From Sorangium cellulosum So0157-2 (GTDB taxonomy: Bacteria > Myxococcota_A > Polyangia > Polyangiales > Polyangiaceae): a stretch of DNA of 64,000 nucleotides. The notes beneath the pieces are model-generated. The model was not told where the DNA came from. It searched no databases and worked only from the letters and a program-made list of their open reading frames with translations. Position numbers and translations under genes: made by a program. The DNA is taken from the NCBI RefSeq assembly GCF_000418325.1, contig NC_021658.1, positions 11,112,001 through 11,176,000 on the forward strand, given 5' to 3'. The number at the start of each line of letters is the position of its first letter. Positions within the stretch are counted from its first letter, which is position 1. Below, one piece after another: positions 1 to 7,891 of this stretch.

Positions 1-486
1 GTCGAGCCCCGCGATCGTCGCCTCGACGAGGCGAGGATCGGCGCGATCCGCGTAGCGCATCAGCCCCGCCCGGTAGTACGCGCCCGCGCGGAGGAAATGC
101 GACGCCGCGCTCCGCGTATGGCCGCGGGCCTCTGCCTCCTCGCCGTAGGCGCGCACGCGCTTCGCGGTGGCGAGCCACTGCTCGAACCACGAGCGCTCGT
201 CGCCCGGGCGGATGCGCGTCGCCGTGTCGAGCACCTCGCCGACGTCGGTCAGGCCCATCGACGAGAGGCCGAGCCAGAACACGACCTGCGCGTCCATCAC
301 CGGCTGGCCGATGAACTTGTAGCGGTGCCAGACGCCGGCCGCCTGGCCCTGCCCGAGCGCGTCGTCGCCGTGGAACCGGGCGGACGCGACCTCCTCGTCG
401 AGCCCACGGCGGCCCGACGCGTAGCCGAGCGCGGCCGCGCTGCCCGCGACCGCCGTGTGGGCGAGGAACCTCCGTCGAGCGATCAT
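1..486 (-). CDS. Alpha/beta-hydrolase-like protein, N-terminal part (cut by window edge)
   Basis: The reading frame starts with ATG at 486 and stays open for 162 codons to the left edge, so the C-terminus is missing. The N-terminus (MIARRRFLAHTAVAG) has a twin-Arg-like signal followed by an Ala-rich hydrophobic stretch, suggesting export. After it comes an all-helical region (VWHRYKFIGQPVMDAQ, then HFLRAGAYYRAG) that resembles the N-terminal cap of FrsA/DUF1100-type alpha/beta hydrolases, in which tyrosine-rich helices precede the hydrolase core. The nucleophile motif would lie outside the window. The gene is divergent from the TetR gene at 587, a common arrangement for a regulator and its target. 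The family assignment is inference from the helical cap only. Confidence 0.5.
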   Translation of the reverse strand, partial: MIARRRFLAHTAVAGSAAALGYASGRRGLDEEVASARFHGDDALGQGQAAGVWHRYKFIGQPVMDAQVVFWLGLSSMGLTDVGEVLDTATRIRPGDERSWFEQWLATAKRVRAYGEEAEARGHTRSAASHFLRAGAYYRAGLMRYADRADPRLVEATIAGLD

Positions 487-510
487 CGATGCATCTCCGG
501 CACCTGATAA

Positions 511-581
511 AACAAACGATTCAAACAGATGTTTAGATGATTGACATCCGCGCGGAGCGTTGTCAAGGTGTGTTTCAAACA
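511..581. promoter_or_regulatory. Candidate TetR operator region between divergent genes
   Basis: The 100-bp gap between the hydrolase (start 486) and the TetR gene (start 587) is much richer in A+T than its surroundings. It holds a perfect 11-bp palindrome TGTTTCAAACA at 571-581, further AAACA/TGTTT half-sites at about 511-534 (AAACAGATGTTT), and an inverted TTGACA/TGTCAA pair at 541-566. Autoregulation by the adjacent TetR protein with control of the divergent hydrolase is the natural reading. Binding is inferred. Confidence 0.5.
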
Positions 582-586
582 AGCGT

Positions 587-1234
587 ATGAACGACCGAGA
601 CCCCCCTGCCCACGCGGACGATCCACGCCAGCGGCTCGTGGTCGCCGCGATCGATCAGATCGAGAAGCACGGCGTCGGGCAGGCGACGGTGCGGAGGATC
701 GCGGCGGCGGCGGAGGTGAACATCGCCGCGGTGAACTACTACTTCCGGTCCAAGGAGGCGCTGCTCGCGACGGCGCTCGAGCTGTCGATTCGGAACATGC
801 TCGAGCACGTCGAGGAGTTCCTCGCCCGGATGCCCGACGATCCGATGGAGGCGCTCAGCGGGCTGCTCGGCTACCTCCTCGAGGGCTGCCTGCGCTTCCC
901 GAACCTGAGCCGGGCCCACCTGCACGACGCGTTTCACGCCGACGACTACAGCGGTCCTTTCCCGACGCTCTTCGCGCCGGTGGTGGCGCGCCTGCGCGAT
1001 CTCGTCCGGGCGGCGGTGCCTGGGCTGGACGAGCGGGCGGCGGCGCGCCGCGTGGTGGCCGCGCTCTCGGCGGTCTTCTTCCCGGGGTTCTTCGCGGGGC
1101 TCTACGAGGGGCTGAGCGCGCTCGGCTCGCCGGCCGACCGCCTCACCTACGCGCGCGAGCTGGCGCGGCAGACCCTGGCGCCCGCGGAGACCGAGGCGCC
1201 CGCGGCCCGCGGCAAGCGGCCGAAGCGCGGGTGA
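587..1234 (+). CDS. TetR/AcrR family transcriptional regulator
   Basis: A 215-residue protein. The N-terminal helix-turn-helix spans roughly residues 15-60 (QATVRRIAAAAEVNIAAVNY, then YFRSKEALL), the classic TetR recognition-helix/helix-4 pattern. The rest is a helical ligand-binding domain with no recognisable specificity, ending in a basic tail. A TTG start at 560 is possible, but ATG at 587 gives the usual TetR N-terminus and leaves the palindrome at 571-581 upstream. It is divergent from an exported hydrolase-like gene that it probably controls together with itself. The effector is unknown. Confidence 0.9.
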   Translation: MNDRDPPAHADDPRQRLVVAAIDQIEKHGVGQATVRRIAAAAEVNIAAVNYYFRSKEALLATALELSIRNMLEHVEEFLARMPDDPMEALSGLLGYLLEGCLRFPNLSRAHLHDAFHADDYSGPFPTLFAPVVARLRDLVRAAVPGLDERAAARRVVAALSAVFFPGFFAGLYEGLSALGSPADRLTYARELARQTLAPAETEAPAARGKRPKRG

Positions 1235-1313
1235 TCGGCGAGGGTCACCCGCGGGGGCCGGATCCCGGCGACGAGGGAGGGCGTCCCGTCGGCGCGCGCG
1301 AGCGCGCGGCGGG

Positions 1314-2048
1314 TCAGCACGCGAAGTAGCGACGGAGCCCGGGGCGGATGACCTCCTCGATGGTCTCGTCGAGCAACACGCGCGCCGTCAGGCCGCTGCA
1401 CAGCCCGAGCTGCTCGCCTCGCGGCGGGGCGTCGTGGGGCGGCAAGTGCGCGTGCTCGTGCTGCACGAGGTGCCGGAACGCGACGGGGAAGTAGCGCTCG
1501 ACCGCGGTCCGCTCCGCCGCGGAGAGCTCCGGCGCGACCTGCTCGAGCAGGCGCCAGCCGAAGCGGGCGTGCCCGACCTCGTCGGCGTAGATGCGCGTCA
1601 GCAGCTCGAGCAGCGGCCCGGGCGGCATCTCCAGCCGCTCGGCGCCGATCAGGGCCACGGCCACGGTCTCGCTCATGCAGCAGATGTGGATCACGTTGCG
1701 GAGCGCGGCGGCGCGGGGGGGCGCGTCGCGGTGCAGGGGGAACTCCGGGCGCTCCGGGACGCTCGCGGTCGCGGTCCCGCCGAGGGCCTCCACCACGGCG
1801 CCGCAGAGGATCCCGTGCCGGCGCTCCTCGTCGGCGAAGCCCCGGCACGCGTCGGCGAGCTCTTTCGGGAAGCCCGCCTCGGCGAGCTGGCGCGCGAGCG
1901 CCTCGAACACCGCCGACGACGCGTGCTCGTTCACCATCCGCCCGTGCCAGGTGCGGATCGCCGAGGGGAACAGCGCCGCCGGATACCCGCTCACGTCCAA
2001 GGCTCGGGCGCGCGCCTCGTCGCGGAGATCGAGCTGCGCGGCGTTCAT
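1314..2048 (-). CDS. Ferritin-like domain protein
   Basis: A 244-residue, mostly helical, soluble protein. Two carboxylate/histidine motifs typical of ferritin-like diiron four-helix bundles are visible: FADEERRHG around residue 68 and YADEVGHARFGW around residue 157, with further acidic residues in the helix containing NEHASSAVFEAL. It has no signal peptide. Its ATG overlaps the stop of the upstream lipoprotein gene by four bases (ATGA), so the two are very likely translated together. An oxidase, hydroxylase or metal-handling role is possible; the substrate cannot be read from sequence. Confidence 0.75.
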   Translation of the reverse strand: MNAAQLDLRDEARARALDVSGYPAALFPSAIRTWHGRMVNEHASSAVFEALARQLAEAGFPKELADACRGFADEERRHGILCGAVVEALGGTATASVPERPEFPLHRDAPPRAAALRNVIHICCMSETVAVALIGAERLEMPPGPLLELLTRIYADEVGHARFGWRLLEQVAPELSAAERTAVERYFPVAFRHLVQHEHAHLPPHDAPPRGEQLGLCSGLTARVLLDETIEEVIRPGLRRYFAC

Positions 2049-2731
2049 GCGACCTCCGGCGCGCCGTCGGCGTCGAGCGCCGGCGGGACCGGGGGGCCCC
2101 ACGGCGTGCAGAACGTCCGGAAATAGAGCTCCTGCTCGGGCGCGACCACGTTGCCGAAACAGCAGACGCCGCGGACCGGCTCGGCCTCCGGGTACGAGAT
2201 GGCGCCGGCGCCCACGCCGACGATCAACGCCGTGCAGCAGTTCACGAAGGAGGCGTCCTCCGCGAGGGCGGCCGCCTCCTGCTCGGAGAGGCCCGCCCCG
2301 CGCTCGGGCGCGCGCTCTGCCGTGTAGCCGAGGCAGCAATCGAGCTCCGCGCGAGGGCGGGCCTCCGCGTCGTCGAGGCTCGCCGGCTCGGCGCACGCGA
2401 GCTCGGGCGGCTCCGGTTGGGCGGCCTCGGAGCAGTCCGGATCGCCCTCCGCGGGCGTGCAGCCGGGCGCGGGCTCCTCCGCCGTCGGCGCTGCCCCGCC
2501 GTCGCCGGCGTCCTCTCCGGCCGGAGCCGCGTCGTCGGGCGCGTCCGGCGATCCCGGCGCGTCCGGCGATTCCGGTGCTTCCGGCGCGAGGTGCTCGTCG
2601 GGATCCAGATCCGATGATTGCCCGCCGGTGGTGATATGCCCGCCGCAGCCGACGGAGGCGCCGTAGGCCAGCGCTCCCAACGCGACCCTCGCCGCTGCAC
2701 GCAATGCTGCCCGTCTCGTCTCCTCACGCAT
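2045..2731 (-). CDS. Cys-rich lipoprotein, acidic/Pro-rich
   Basis: A 228-residue protein. I chose ATG 2731 because it gives a basic N-terminus (MREETRRAALRAAARV), a hydrophobic core and a lipobox-like GASVGC, which predicts a lipoprotein. A long Asp/Pro/Ala/Glu linker of repeated SPDAPG-like segments (residues about 40-105) follows. The C-terminal domain carries several Cys pairs (ELDCCLGY, NCCTAL, GVCCFGN, FCTPWG) that could form disulfides or bind metal. The stop overlaps the start of the ferritin-like gene. I recognise no family. The pairing suggests a surface-exposed partner of the ferritin-like protein, which is inference. Confidence 0.7.
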   Translation of the reverse strand: MREETRRAALRAAARVALGALAYGASVGCGGHITTGGQSSDLDPDEHLAPEAPESPDAPGSPDAPDDAAPAGEDAGDGGAAPTAEEPAPGCTPAEGDPDCSEAAQPEPPELACAEPASLDDAEARPRAELDCCLGYTAERAPERGAGLSEQEAAALAEDASFVNCCTALIVGVGAGAISYPEAEPVRGVCCFGNVVAPEQELYFRTFCTPWGPPVPPALDADGAPEVA

Positions 2732-3195
2732 ACAGTTCGCCTCCACGAAAGGTGGTACGCGCAGCGGAGTGCCTCCGCCGCGGTACAAGCCGCTCGCGCG
2801 GCCCGCGTGACTCAGCGTATGCGCGCAGGAAAGCGAAGGGAATCTGCATTTTCTACACAGCATTGAATCAGAAATCCAAACAATGGCGCCGCGGTCCCTG
2901 CCGGCGCGGCGCTCACGAGGGCGCGAGCATCGCCGCGCGGCAGCGGGCGTGGACGCGACGGCCGCTGATGCTCGGAGGGGTGTTCTCGCGAGCTGCGAGC
3001 CTTATCGCGCCGGGATGGCGGCGAGGATCTCCGCCCGGGGCGCCTCGCCGAGGACGGACGCGTTTCCGTCGTCCGGCCGGCGAGCACCTCTGGCGCGAGC
3101 AGGCGGCGCTGGCCTGCTCTGCGGCGCTTCGCGAGGCGCGCGATACGCGTGCATCGAGCCCTCGCTTTCCTGATCTGTCGTGCCAGCGCCGTGGA
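2732..3195. other. Intergenic region upstream of the lipoprotein/ferritin pair
   Basis: 464 bases without a convincing gene. Open frames here are Arg-rich shadows. An A+T-richer patch at about 2845-2885 is the likeliest promoter area for the leftward pair that starts at 2731. The rest is GC-rich and featureless to my reading. Confidence 0.4.
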
Positions 3196-3846
3196 TCACC
3201 TCGTGGGGGTGAACGGGGCCCGCCACAGCCCGACGAGGGCGTCCACCAGCCCGACCGCGGCGGCCTCCCACGTCGCTCGCGGCGTGGCGGTGCCCGCTTG
3301 CAGCGCCCGCTCACGCTCAGCGCACATGTGCACGATGAGCTGCCGGCTCATGTCGCCGCGCTCCGCGCGCACCTCCTCCGGGAGGACCGGCATGAGCCGG
3401 ATCAGCCCTTCGATGGTCTCCTGCATCGACGTCGAGGCGACCGTCTCGTCGATCACGATGCGGCGGAAGGCAGGGTCGGTCGTCGCCTGGGCGATGAAGC
3501 GCGCATACCAGCTCGGGCTGCCCAGCGAGGCGAGGTGCTCGGTGAGCGGCCGCACCAGGCACCCGATCCAGTCGCGCAGGTCGGACGCGCCCTTGATCGA
3601 CGCCAGCATCTCCGCGCGCCGTCGCTCGATGGCCGGGGCATGGCGGCGGACGACGGCGAGCACGAGGTCGGCCTTGGTGCCGAAGTGATAGCCGACCGCA
3701 AAGTTGTTCGCCTGCCCTGCGGCCTCGCTCACCTGACGGTTCGAGACCGCCGCTACCCCCTGCTCGGCGAAGAGCCGCTCCGCGGTGGCGACGATGAGCT
3801 CGCGGGTCTCGTTCCCGTGCGCTTGCCTGACCCTCGAGCTGGCCAT
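3196..3846 (-). CDS. TetR family transcriptional regulator
   Basis: A 216-residue regulator from ATG 3846; an in-frame ATG at 3858 would add MLAI. The HTH lies at residues about 12-55 (VSNRQVSEAAGQANNF, then AVGYHFGTKADLV). The C-terminal half resembles the TetR_C domain of regulators with a conserved W-Y-A-R-F segment (SPSWYARFIAQ). Its start codon sits only 10-20 bases from the first unit of repeat cluster 1, so the repeats occupy its promoter or leader. No divergent target is adjacent; upstream lies the RAYT-like transposase. Confidence 0.88.
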   Translation of the reverse strand: MASSRVRQAHGNETRELIVATAERLFAEQGVAAVSNRQVSEAAGQANNFAVGYHFGTKADLVLAVVRRHAPAIERRRAEMLASIKGASDLRDWIGCLVRPLTEHLASLGSPSWYARFIAQATTDPAFRRIVIDETVASTSMQETIEGLIRLMPVLPEEVRAERGDMSRQLIVHMCAERERALQAGTATPRATWEAAAVGLVDALVGLWRAPFTPTR

Positions 3847-3868
3847 GATCGCCAGCATACCAGAAGGC

Positions 3869-4066
3869 GCGACCCGACCCGGGTTGACCCGCGCGACCCG
3901 ACCCGGGTTGACCCGCGGCGATCCGACCCGGGTTGACCCGCGGATCGACTCGACCCGGGTTGGCCACCGAATCGACCCGGGTTGGCCACCGAATCGACCC
4001 AGGTCGGCAATCGTGTGACCCCGACGCGACCCGACCGGAGACGACGCGACCCGACCCGGGTTGACG
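3869..4066. repeat. Repeat cluster 1: seven CGACCCGGGTTG units
   Basis: Cores CGACCCGGGTTG occur at 3875, 3899, 3924, 3951, 3973 and 4052, with a variant at 3995. Most are spaced 22-27 bases apart, with flanks such as GCGACC before and ACCCGC or GCCACC after. The core is nearly self-complementary around ACCCGGGT. A decayed zone follows to about 4234. The cluster sits between the TetR start and the stop of the RAYT-like gene, in inverted orientation to cluster 2 on the gene's other side. Confidence 0.9.
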
Positions 4067-4234
4067 ATCGCGGCGGTGGTCGAACGCAGGTCGCGACGAC
4101 CTGTGACCGGTCGCCCGAGCCGGGTTGCCAGTCGCGCCGCGACACGGCGACGACTCGCGTCGCCACACGACCAAGCTGTGCGGCGCAATCCAGGTTGCGG
4201 CCGCTCCCTGCGCGCGAGTGCACCGCGTCTGCGT

Positions 4235-5155
4235 CTATGCCGAGACCACGACGTCCTGCACCATGGCACCGTGAAACACGCGCATCCACCACGTCCCCAC
4301 CGGGAATGCGACGCTGCGCACACCGGCGCGCCAGCGTTCGAGCGCCGCGCGGTACGACGCGCGAAAAGCCCGCACAGCAGCACCAGCAATTCGCCAAGCA
4401 TCGCCCTGCTCGCGGCCGACCGCAAACGTAGGATTGCATTCGCGCAGCGCCTCAAAGCTCGTAGCACGCGCGTACGGGGACACCTCACTGACTCGCTCGA
4501 CGCCCAGGAAGCGACGCTCCTGCCGCAGCAGCTCCGCATGAGCCTGTGCTTCCTGTCGCGCGAGCTCGGCGGCGACCTCTTGGCGGAAGGCCTCCGCGCC
4601 GTCCTGTTCAATGACCGGCGGCAGCAGGAGCGAGAGCGTAATCTCCTCAGGCCACTGAGGGTTTTCCGGGTCGAGATACACAGAGGGGCGCGCGGCGTGC
4701 AGCACGCCGCGACCGAGCGCGTCCATATCCACCTTGGCGCCCGGCCACTCACGCGCATGTCGGACGAGGCCAGCAGCCACGGGATTTGCGAGGATATACG
4801 CGATTTTCTCCACTACGGCCGCGCGCGTCAGCAGCCGTACCACGCTCGGGGCCTCATGGTCCCACACCGGTCCTTCCCATGTGCGGAGCGCCTTCGTGCC
4901 GAGCGCGACGATGCGATGGAAGAATTGCAGGAAACGCGGCAAGACCCCCGCCACGTCGGTCACGATCAAGTGCAGATGCGTTGACATCGCGCAGAGCGCG
5001 TGGATCTGGAGGCCATAGCGCCGCGCCGATACCGCCAGGGCGTAAATCAGGAGCTGAGTGATCGCCGCGTCGGGGCGGAAGAGCAGATGTCGACGCAGGA
5101 CGCGACGGGTGATCATGTATGTGGCGCCGGGAGTTATCTCGCGGGGCTGGCTCAT
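4235..5155 (-). CDS. REP-associated tyrosine transposase-like protein (RAYT, Y1/HUH type)
   Basis: A 306-residue protein from ATG 5155 (MSQPREITPGATYMITRR). The opening G-A-T-Y-M-I-T-R-R, the His-hydrophobic-His motif in MSTHLHLIVTD (near residue 65) and the Tyr-containing motif AYILANPVAAGLV (near residue 115) are the three signatures of IS200/IS605-like Y1 transposases of the RAYT group; the Tyr of YILANP is the presumed nucleophile. The C-terminal half is longer than usual and helical, with no known domain. On both sides lie clusters of a palindromic repeat in opposite orientation, as in REP/RAYT loci. Known RAYTs act on REP hairpins; that this one acts on these repeats is inference. Confidence 0.85.
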   Translation of the reverse strand: MSQPREITPGATYMITRRVLRRHLLFRPDAAITQLLIYALAVSARRYGLQIHALCAMSTHLHLIVTDVAGVLPRFLQFFHRIVALGTKALRTWEGPVWDHEAPSVVRLLTRAAVVEKIAYILANPVAAGLVRHAREWPGAKVDMDALGRGVLHAARPSVYLDPENPQWPEEITLSLLLPPVIEQDGAEAFRQEVAAELARQEAQAHAELLRQERRFLGVERVSEVSPYARATSFEALRECNPTFAVGREQGDAWRIAGAAVRAFRASYRAALERWRAGVRSVAFPVGTWWMRVFHGAMVQDVVVSA

Positions 5156-5340
5156 GGTTGAGCGTGCACTAACAAACACCATACCAACAGTTCCCACGAG
5201 TAATTTCAAGTAGTTATCTTAGCCTTGTGGGTGGCGGCGCCATGGCGCATCCGTGTCCGCCACCTGATTGTTCTTGGCTGCGGCTATCTTTGCCGCTGTT
5301 ACCTTGCTTTGCTTGCTTGTGCTCGTTCTTTCTTTCTATC

Positions 5341-5491
5341 TCAACTCGGGACGGGTCCAACCCGGGACGGGTCCAACCTGGGTCGGGTCGTCCTACCTCA
5401 ACCCGGGACGGGTCCAACCTGGGTCGGGCGACGCCGTGGGTCGGGTCGTCTCGCTTCAACCCGGGACGGGTCCAACCTGGGTCGGGTCGCT
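5341..5491. repeat. Repeat cluster 2: tandem CAACCCGGGACGGGTC / CAACCTGGGTCGGGTCG units
   Basis: Alternating subunits CAACCCGGGACGGGTC and CAACCTGGGTCGGGTCG repeat from 5341 to 5491, with spacers TCCTACCT and TCTCGCTT. The orientation is the reverse of cluster 1. The last unit abuts the stop codon of the AraC gene at 5490. The stretch 5156-5340, between the RAYT start and the cluster, is unusually T-rich, pyrimidine-biased on the + strand, and holds no gene I can support. Confidence 0.9.
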
Positions 5492-6404
5492 ACCCCCGAT
5501 AGGCTCCCGGGGGAACCCCGACCTCTCGACGAAATGCGACGCTGAAGGCGGCCTGGTCCCGGTAGCCCACGGACGACGCCACCTCGGCGAGGGCAAGCTC
5601 GGGATGCTCCCGCAGCTTCTCCTTCGCCAGCTCCATACGCCAGCGCATCAGGTGCCGGAGCGGGCTCTCCCCCACCTGCTCGCGAAATGCATGAGCGAAA
5701 CCCGAGCGACTCATGCCTGCCCGCCGCGCGAGCGACGCCACGGTCCACGTGCGCTCCGGCGCCAGGTAGAGCGCGTCTAGAGCGCGGGCGACGCGCTCGT
5801 CCGCGAGCGCGGCGCGAAAGGAGCCAGGAGGCGCGGGGCGCTCGAGCTCCGCGCGAATCGCCTGCAGCAGGAGCAGCTCCGCGAAGCGCGCGGCCATCAC
5901 CGGTGCGCCAGGTCGCCGGACGTGCACCTCGTCGCGGATGCCGTCCAGGAGCCGCCCGAGACCGGGCACGGGCTCTCCGGCGCCGCCGTCGAGGAGCACC
6001 ACCGAGGGCAGCGCGCGCAGCAGCAGCGACCTTCCGGCGCCGACGAGGCTCATGGCGGCGCAGAGCACCACCGTCTTCGCGCCGTCGCCGCCAAGCCGGC
6101 GCCGCACCGTCTGCACACCCGGCGCAGGAGGCGCGAGCCAGCGCCCCTCGTCCTCGACCGGTGCCCCAGGTCGGTGCCGGAGGCAGTGGGGAGCGCCGTG
6201 GGGCAAGAGCAGCAGGTCGCCCCGACCCACGTGAATCTCTCGGCCATCCAGCTCCAGCCACATCTCGCCTTCGAGCAGGAGGTGGAGCAAGACGAGCTCT
6301 CGCCGGCCGACGCGGGCCCCCCAGGGGGCTCCGAGCTCGACACGGCCGAAGTGGCTGGCCTCGATGCGCACGTGGCGGAGCAGCGCGGTGAGGACATCCG
6401 GCAT
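5490..6404 (-). CDS. AraC family regulator with cupin-type sensor domain
   Basis: 304 residues. The N-terminal half (about 1-180) is a cupin-like sensor with HLLLEGEMWLELDG and LLLLPHGAPHCLRH, the pattern of AraC_binding/Cupin_6 regulators. The C-terminal double HTH (about 205-300) includes SLARRAGMSRSGFAHAFREQ and AEVASSVGYRDQAAFSVAFR. It is divergent from the NAD(P)-binding reductase at 6497 with a 92-bp gap, and in this family such pairing usually means direct control of the neighbour. The stop codon touches repeat cluster 2. Confidence 0.92.
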   Translation of the reverse strand: MPDVLTALLRHVRIEASHFGRVELGAPWGARVGRRELVLLHLLLEGEMWLELDGREIHVGRGDLLLLPHGAPHCLRHRPGAPVEDEGRWLAPPAPGVQTVRRRLGGDGAKTVVLCAAMSLVGAGRSLLLRALPSVVLLDGGAGEPVPGLGRLLDGIRDEVHVRRPGAPVMAARFAELLLLQAIRAELERPAPPGSFRAALADERVARALDALYLAPERTWTVASLARRAGMSRSGFAHAFREQVGESPLRHLMRWRMELAKEKLREHPELALAEVASSVGYRDQAAFSVAFRREVGVPPGAYRG

Positions 6405-6496
6405 TGGACGATCGCAAAAGGGACGTGGACTCTACCACATGGATGACCCGCGGGGCGTCCGCCAGGCTTCGACCACCAACCCACAAGGAGCCAGAC

Positions 6497-7378
6497 ATGG
6501 ACATCTTCATCACGGGCGCGAGCGGATTCATCGGTTCGGCGGTCGCCCGCGCCCTGGTCACGCGCGGACATCGCGTTCGCGGGCTCGCGCGCAGCGACGC
6601 GTCGGAGGCGACGGTCCGGGCCTGCGGAGCGGATCCGGTGCGGGGCGATCTCCACCAGCCGGACCTGCTCGCGCGCGAGGCGGCGGCCGGCGACGGCGTG
6701 GTGCACACCGCGGCCACGGCGGGGGAGGATCGCGCCGCCACGGACGCCGCGGCGGTCACCGCGATGCTTGCGGCCATGAACGGCGGCGTCTTCGTCACGA
6801 CCACCGGGGCGCCGATGGCTCGATCCTCGCGGGTGCCCGTGTCGGAGGACGCTACGGTCAACCCGGGTGGGCCGCTCGAGTGGCTGGTGGCGGCCGAGTC
6901 GCGCGTGCTCGGCGCGGCGGGGCTCCGCGGTCTGGTCGTGCGGCCTCCGATGGTCTACGGCGATGGCGCAGGCCCGGTGGCGGGCCTGGTGAGCGCCGCG
7001 CGCGCAGCGGGGGCGGCGCGCTATATCGACGACGGCACGAACCGCTGGTCCACCGTCCATGTGCGGGACCTGGCGGTGGCCTACGCCATGCTGCTGGAGT
7101 CGGACGCGGCGGGCGTGTTCCACGCCGCCGACGCGTCGCCCGAGCCGATGGCGACCCTCTTCTCGGCGATCGGCGATGTCGCCAGGGTGCCCGTGCGCTC
7201 GTGGACCCTCGCCGAGGCCCGGGCCGCGCACGGGCTCATGGCAGGCTTCCTGGCCATGGACGCCGCCCTCGATGCGGCCAAGCTGCGCCGCCTCGGCTGG
7301 ACGCCGCGGGTGGGAGAGGCGCTCGGAGGGATCTGTGGCGCGCTGCGCAACCCGGCGCAGGGGTACGGAGCCTCGTGA
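6497..7378 (+). CDS. Atypical SDR / NAD-dependent epimerase-like oxidoreductase
   Basis: 293 residues from ATG 6497, chosen because AAGGAG lies six bases upstream and the protein then begins with the Rossmann motif GASGFIGS. Domain features include RGDLHQPD and RPPMVYGDGAG, typical of extended/atypical SDRs. The usual YxxxK catalytic pair is not visible; the corresponding region reads PLEWLVAAESRVL, as in the subgroup annotated SDR family oxidoreductase or NAD-dependent epimerase. Substrate unknown. It is probably regulated by the divergent AraC protein. Confidence 0.85.
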   Translation: MDIFITGASGFIGSAVARALVTRGHRVRGLARSDASEATVRACGADPVRGDLHQPDLLAREAAAGDGVVHTAATAGEDRAATDAAAVTAMLAAMNGGVFVTTTGAPMARSSRVPVSEDATVNPGGPLEWLVAAESRVLGAAGLRGLVVRPPMVYGDGAGPVAGLVSAARAAGAARYIDDGTNRWSTVHVRDLAVAYAMLLESDAAGVFHAADASPEPMATLFSAIGDVARVPVRSWTLAEARAAHGLMAGFLAMDAALDAAKLRRLGWTPRVGEALGGICGALRNPAQGYGAS

Positions 7379-7450
7379 ACCGCGCGCCAGGGCAGCGGCG
7401 GCGGACCGCGAGCTCTGCTGCTGGAGCGCCCGCAGAGCGACGCTCGCTGG

Positions 7451-7837
7451 CTAGAGCGGCTGATAGAGCTGGATCAGGTTCCCGCAAGTGTCCGAGAACA
7501 CCGCGATCATGACTGGGCCCATCGGGGTGGGCTCCTGCGTGAAGGCGACCTGGCGCTCCTTGAGGCGCGCGAACTCGGCTCGGAGATCGGTCACCTCGAA
7601 CGCGGTGAGCGGGATGCCCTGCGCGAACATCGCCTGCTGGAACGTCTTCGCCGCCGGGTTGGCGTTCGGCTCCAGCACGAGCTCGACGTCGTCGGGGCCC
7701 TCCGGCGAGACCACGGTGATCCATCGATACTCCCCGACGGGGAGGTCGTTCTTCTTCTTGAAGCCGAGCACCTCGGTGTAGAACTTCAGCGCTCGGTCCT
7801 GGTCCTCGACCATGATGCTGTTGAGCTTGATCTTCAT
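7451..7837 (-). CDS. VOC family (glyoxalase/bleomycin-resistance fold) protein
   Basis: A 128-residue single-domain protein with the two beta-alpha-beta-beta-beta repeats of the vicinal oxygen chelate fold: LNSIMVEDQDRALKFYTEVL at the N-terminus and VFSDTCGNLIQLYQPL at the C-terminus, the latter containing the usual D-x-x-G-N-x-I. It lies 54 bases downstream of the AraC-type gene in the same direction, so the two probably form an operon. Such pairs often respond to electrophiles or antibiotics, but nothing in the sequence fixes the substrate. Confidence 0.9.
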   Translation of the reverse strand: MKIKLNSIMVEDQDRALKFYTEVLGFKKKNDLPVGEYRWITVVSPEGPDDVELVLEPNANPAAKTFQQAMFAQGIPLTAFEVTDLRAEFARLKERQVAFTQEPTPMGPVMIAVFSDTCGNLIQLYQPL

Positions 7838-7891
7838 CGTTTGCCTCGCTGAGCTGACGGTTCTGGGCCGACTTTGCCAGGGCCGCCCGGG

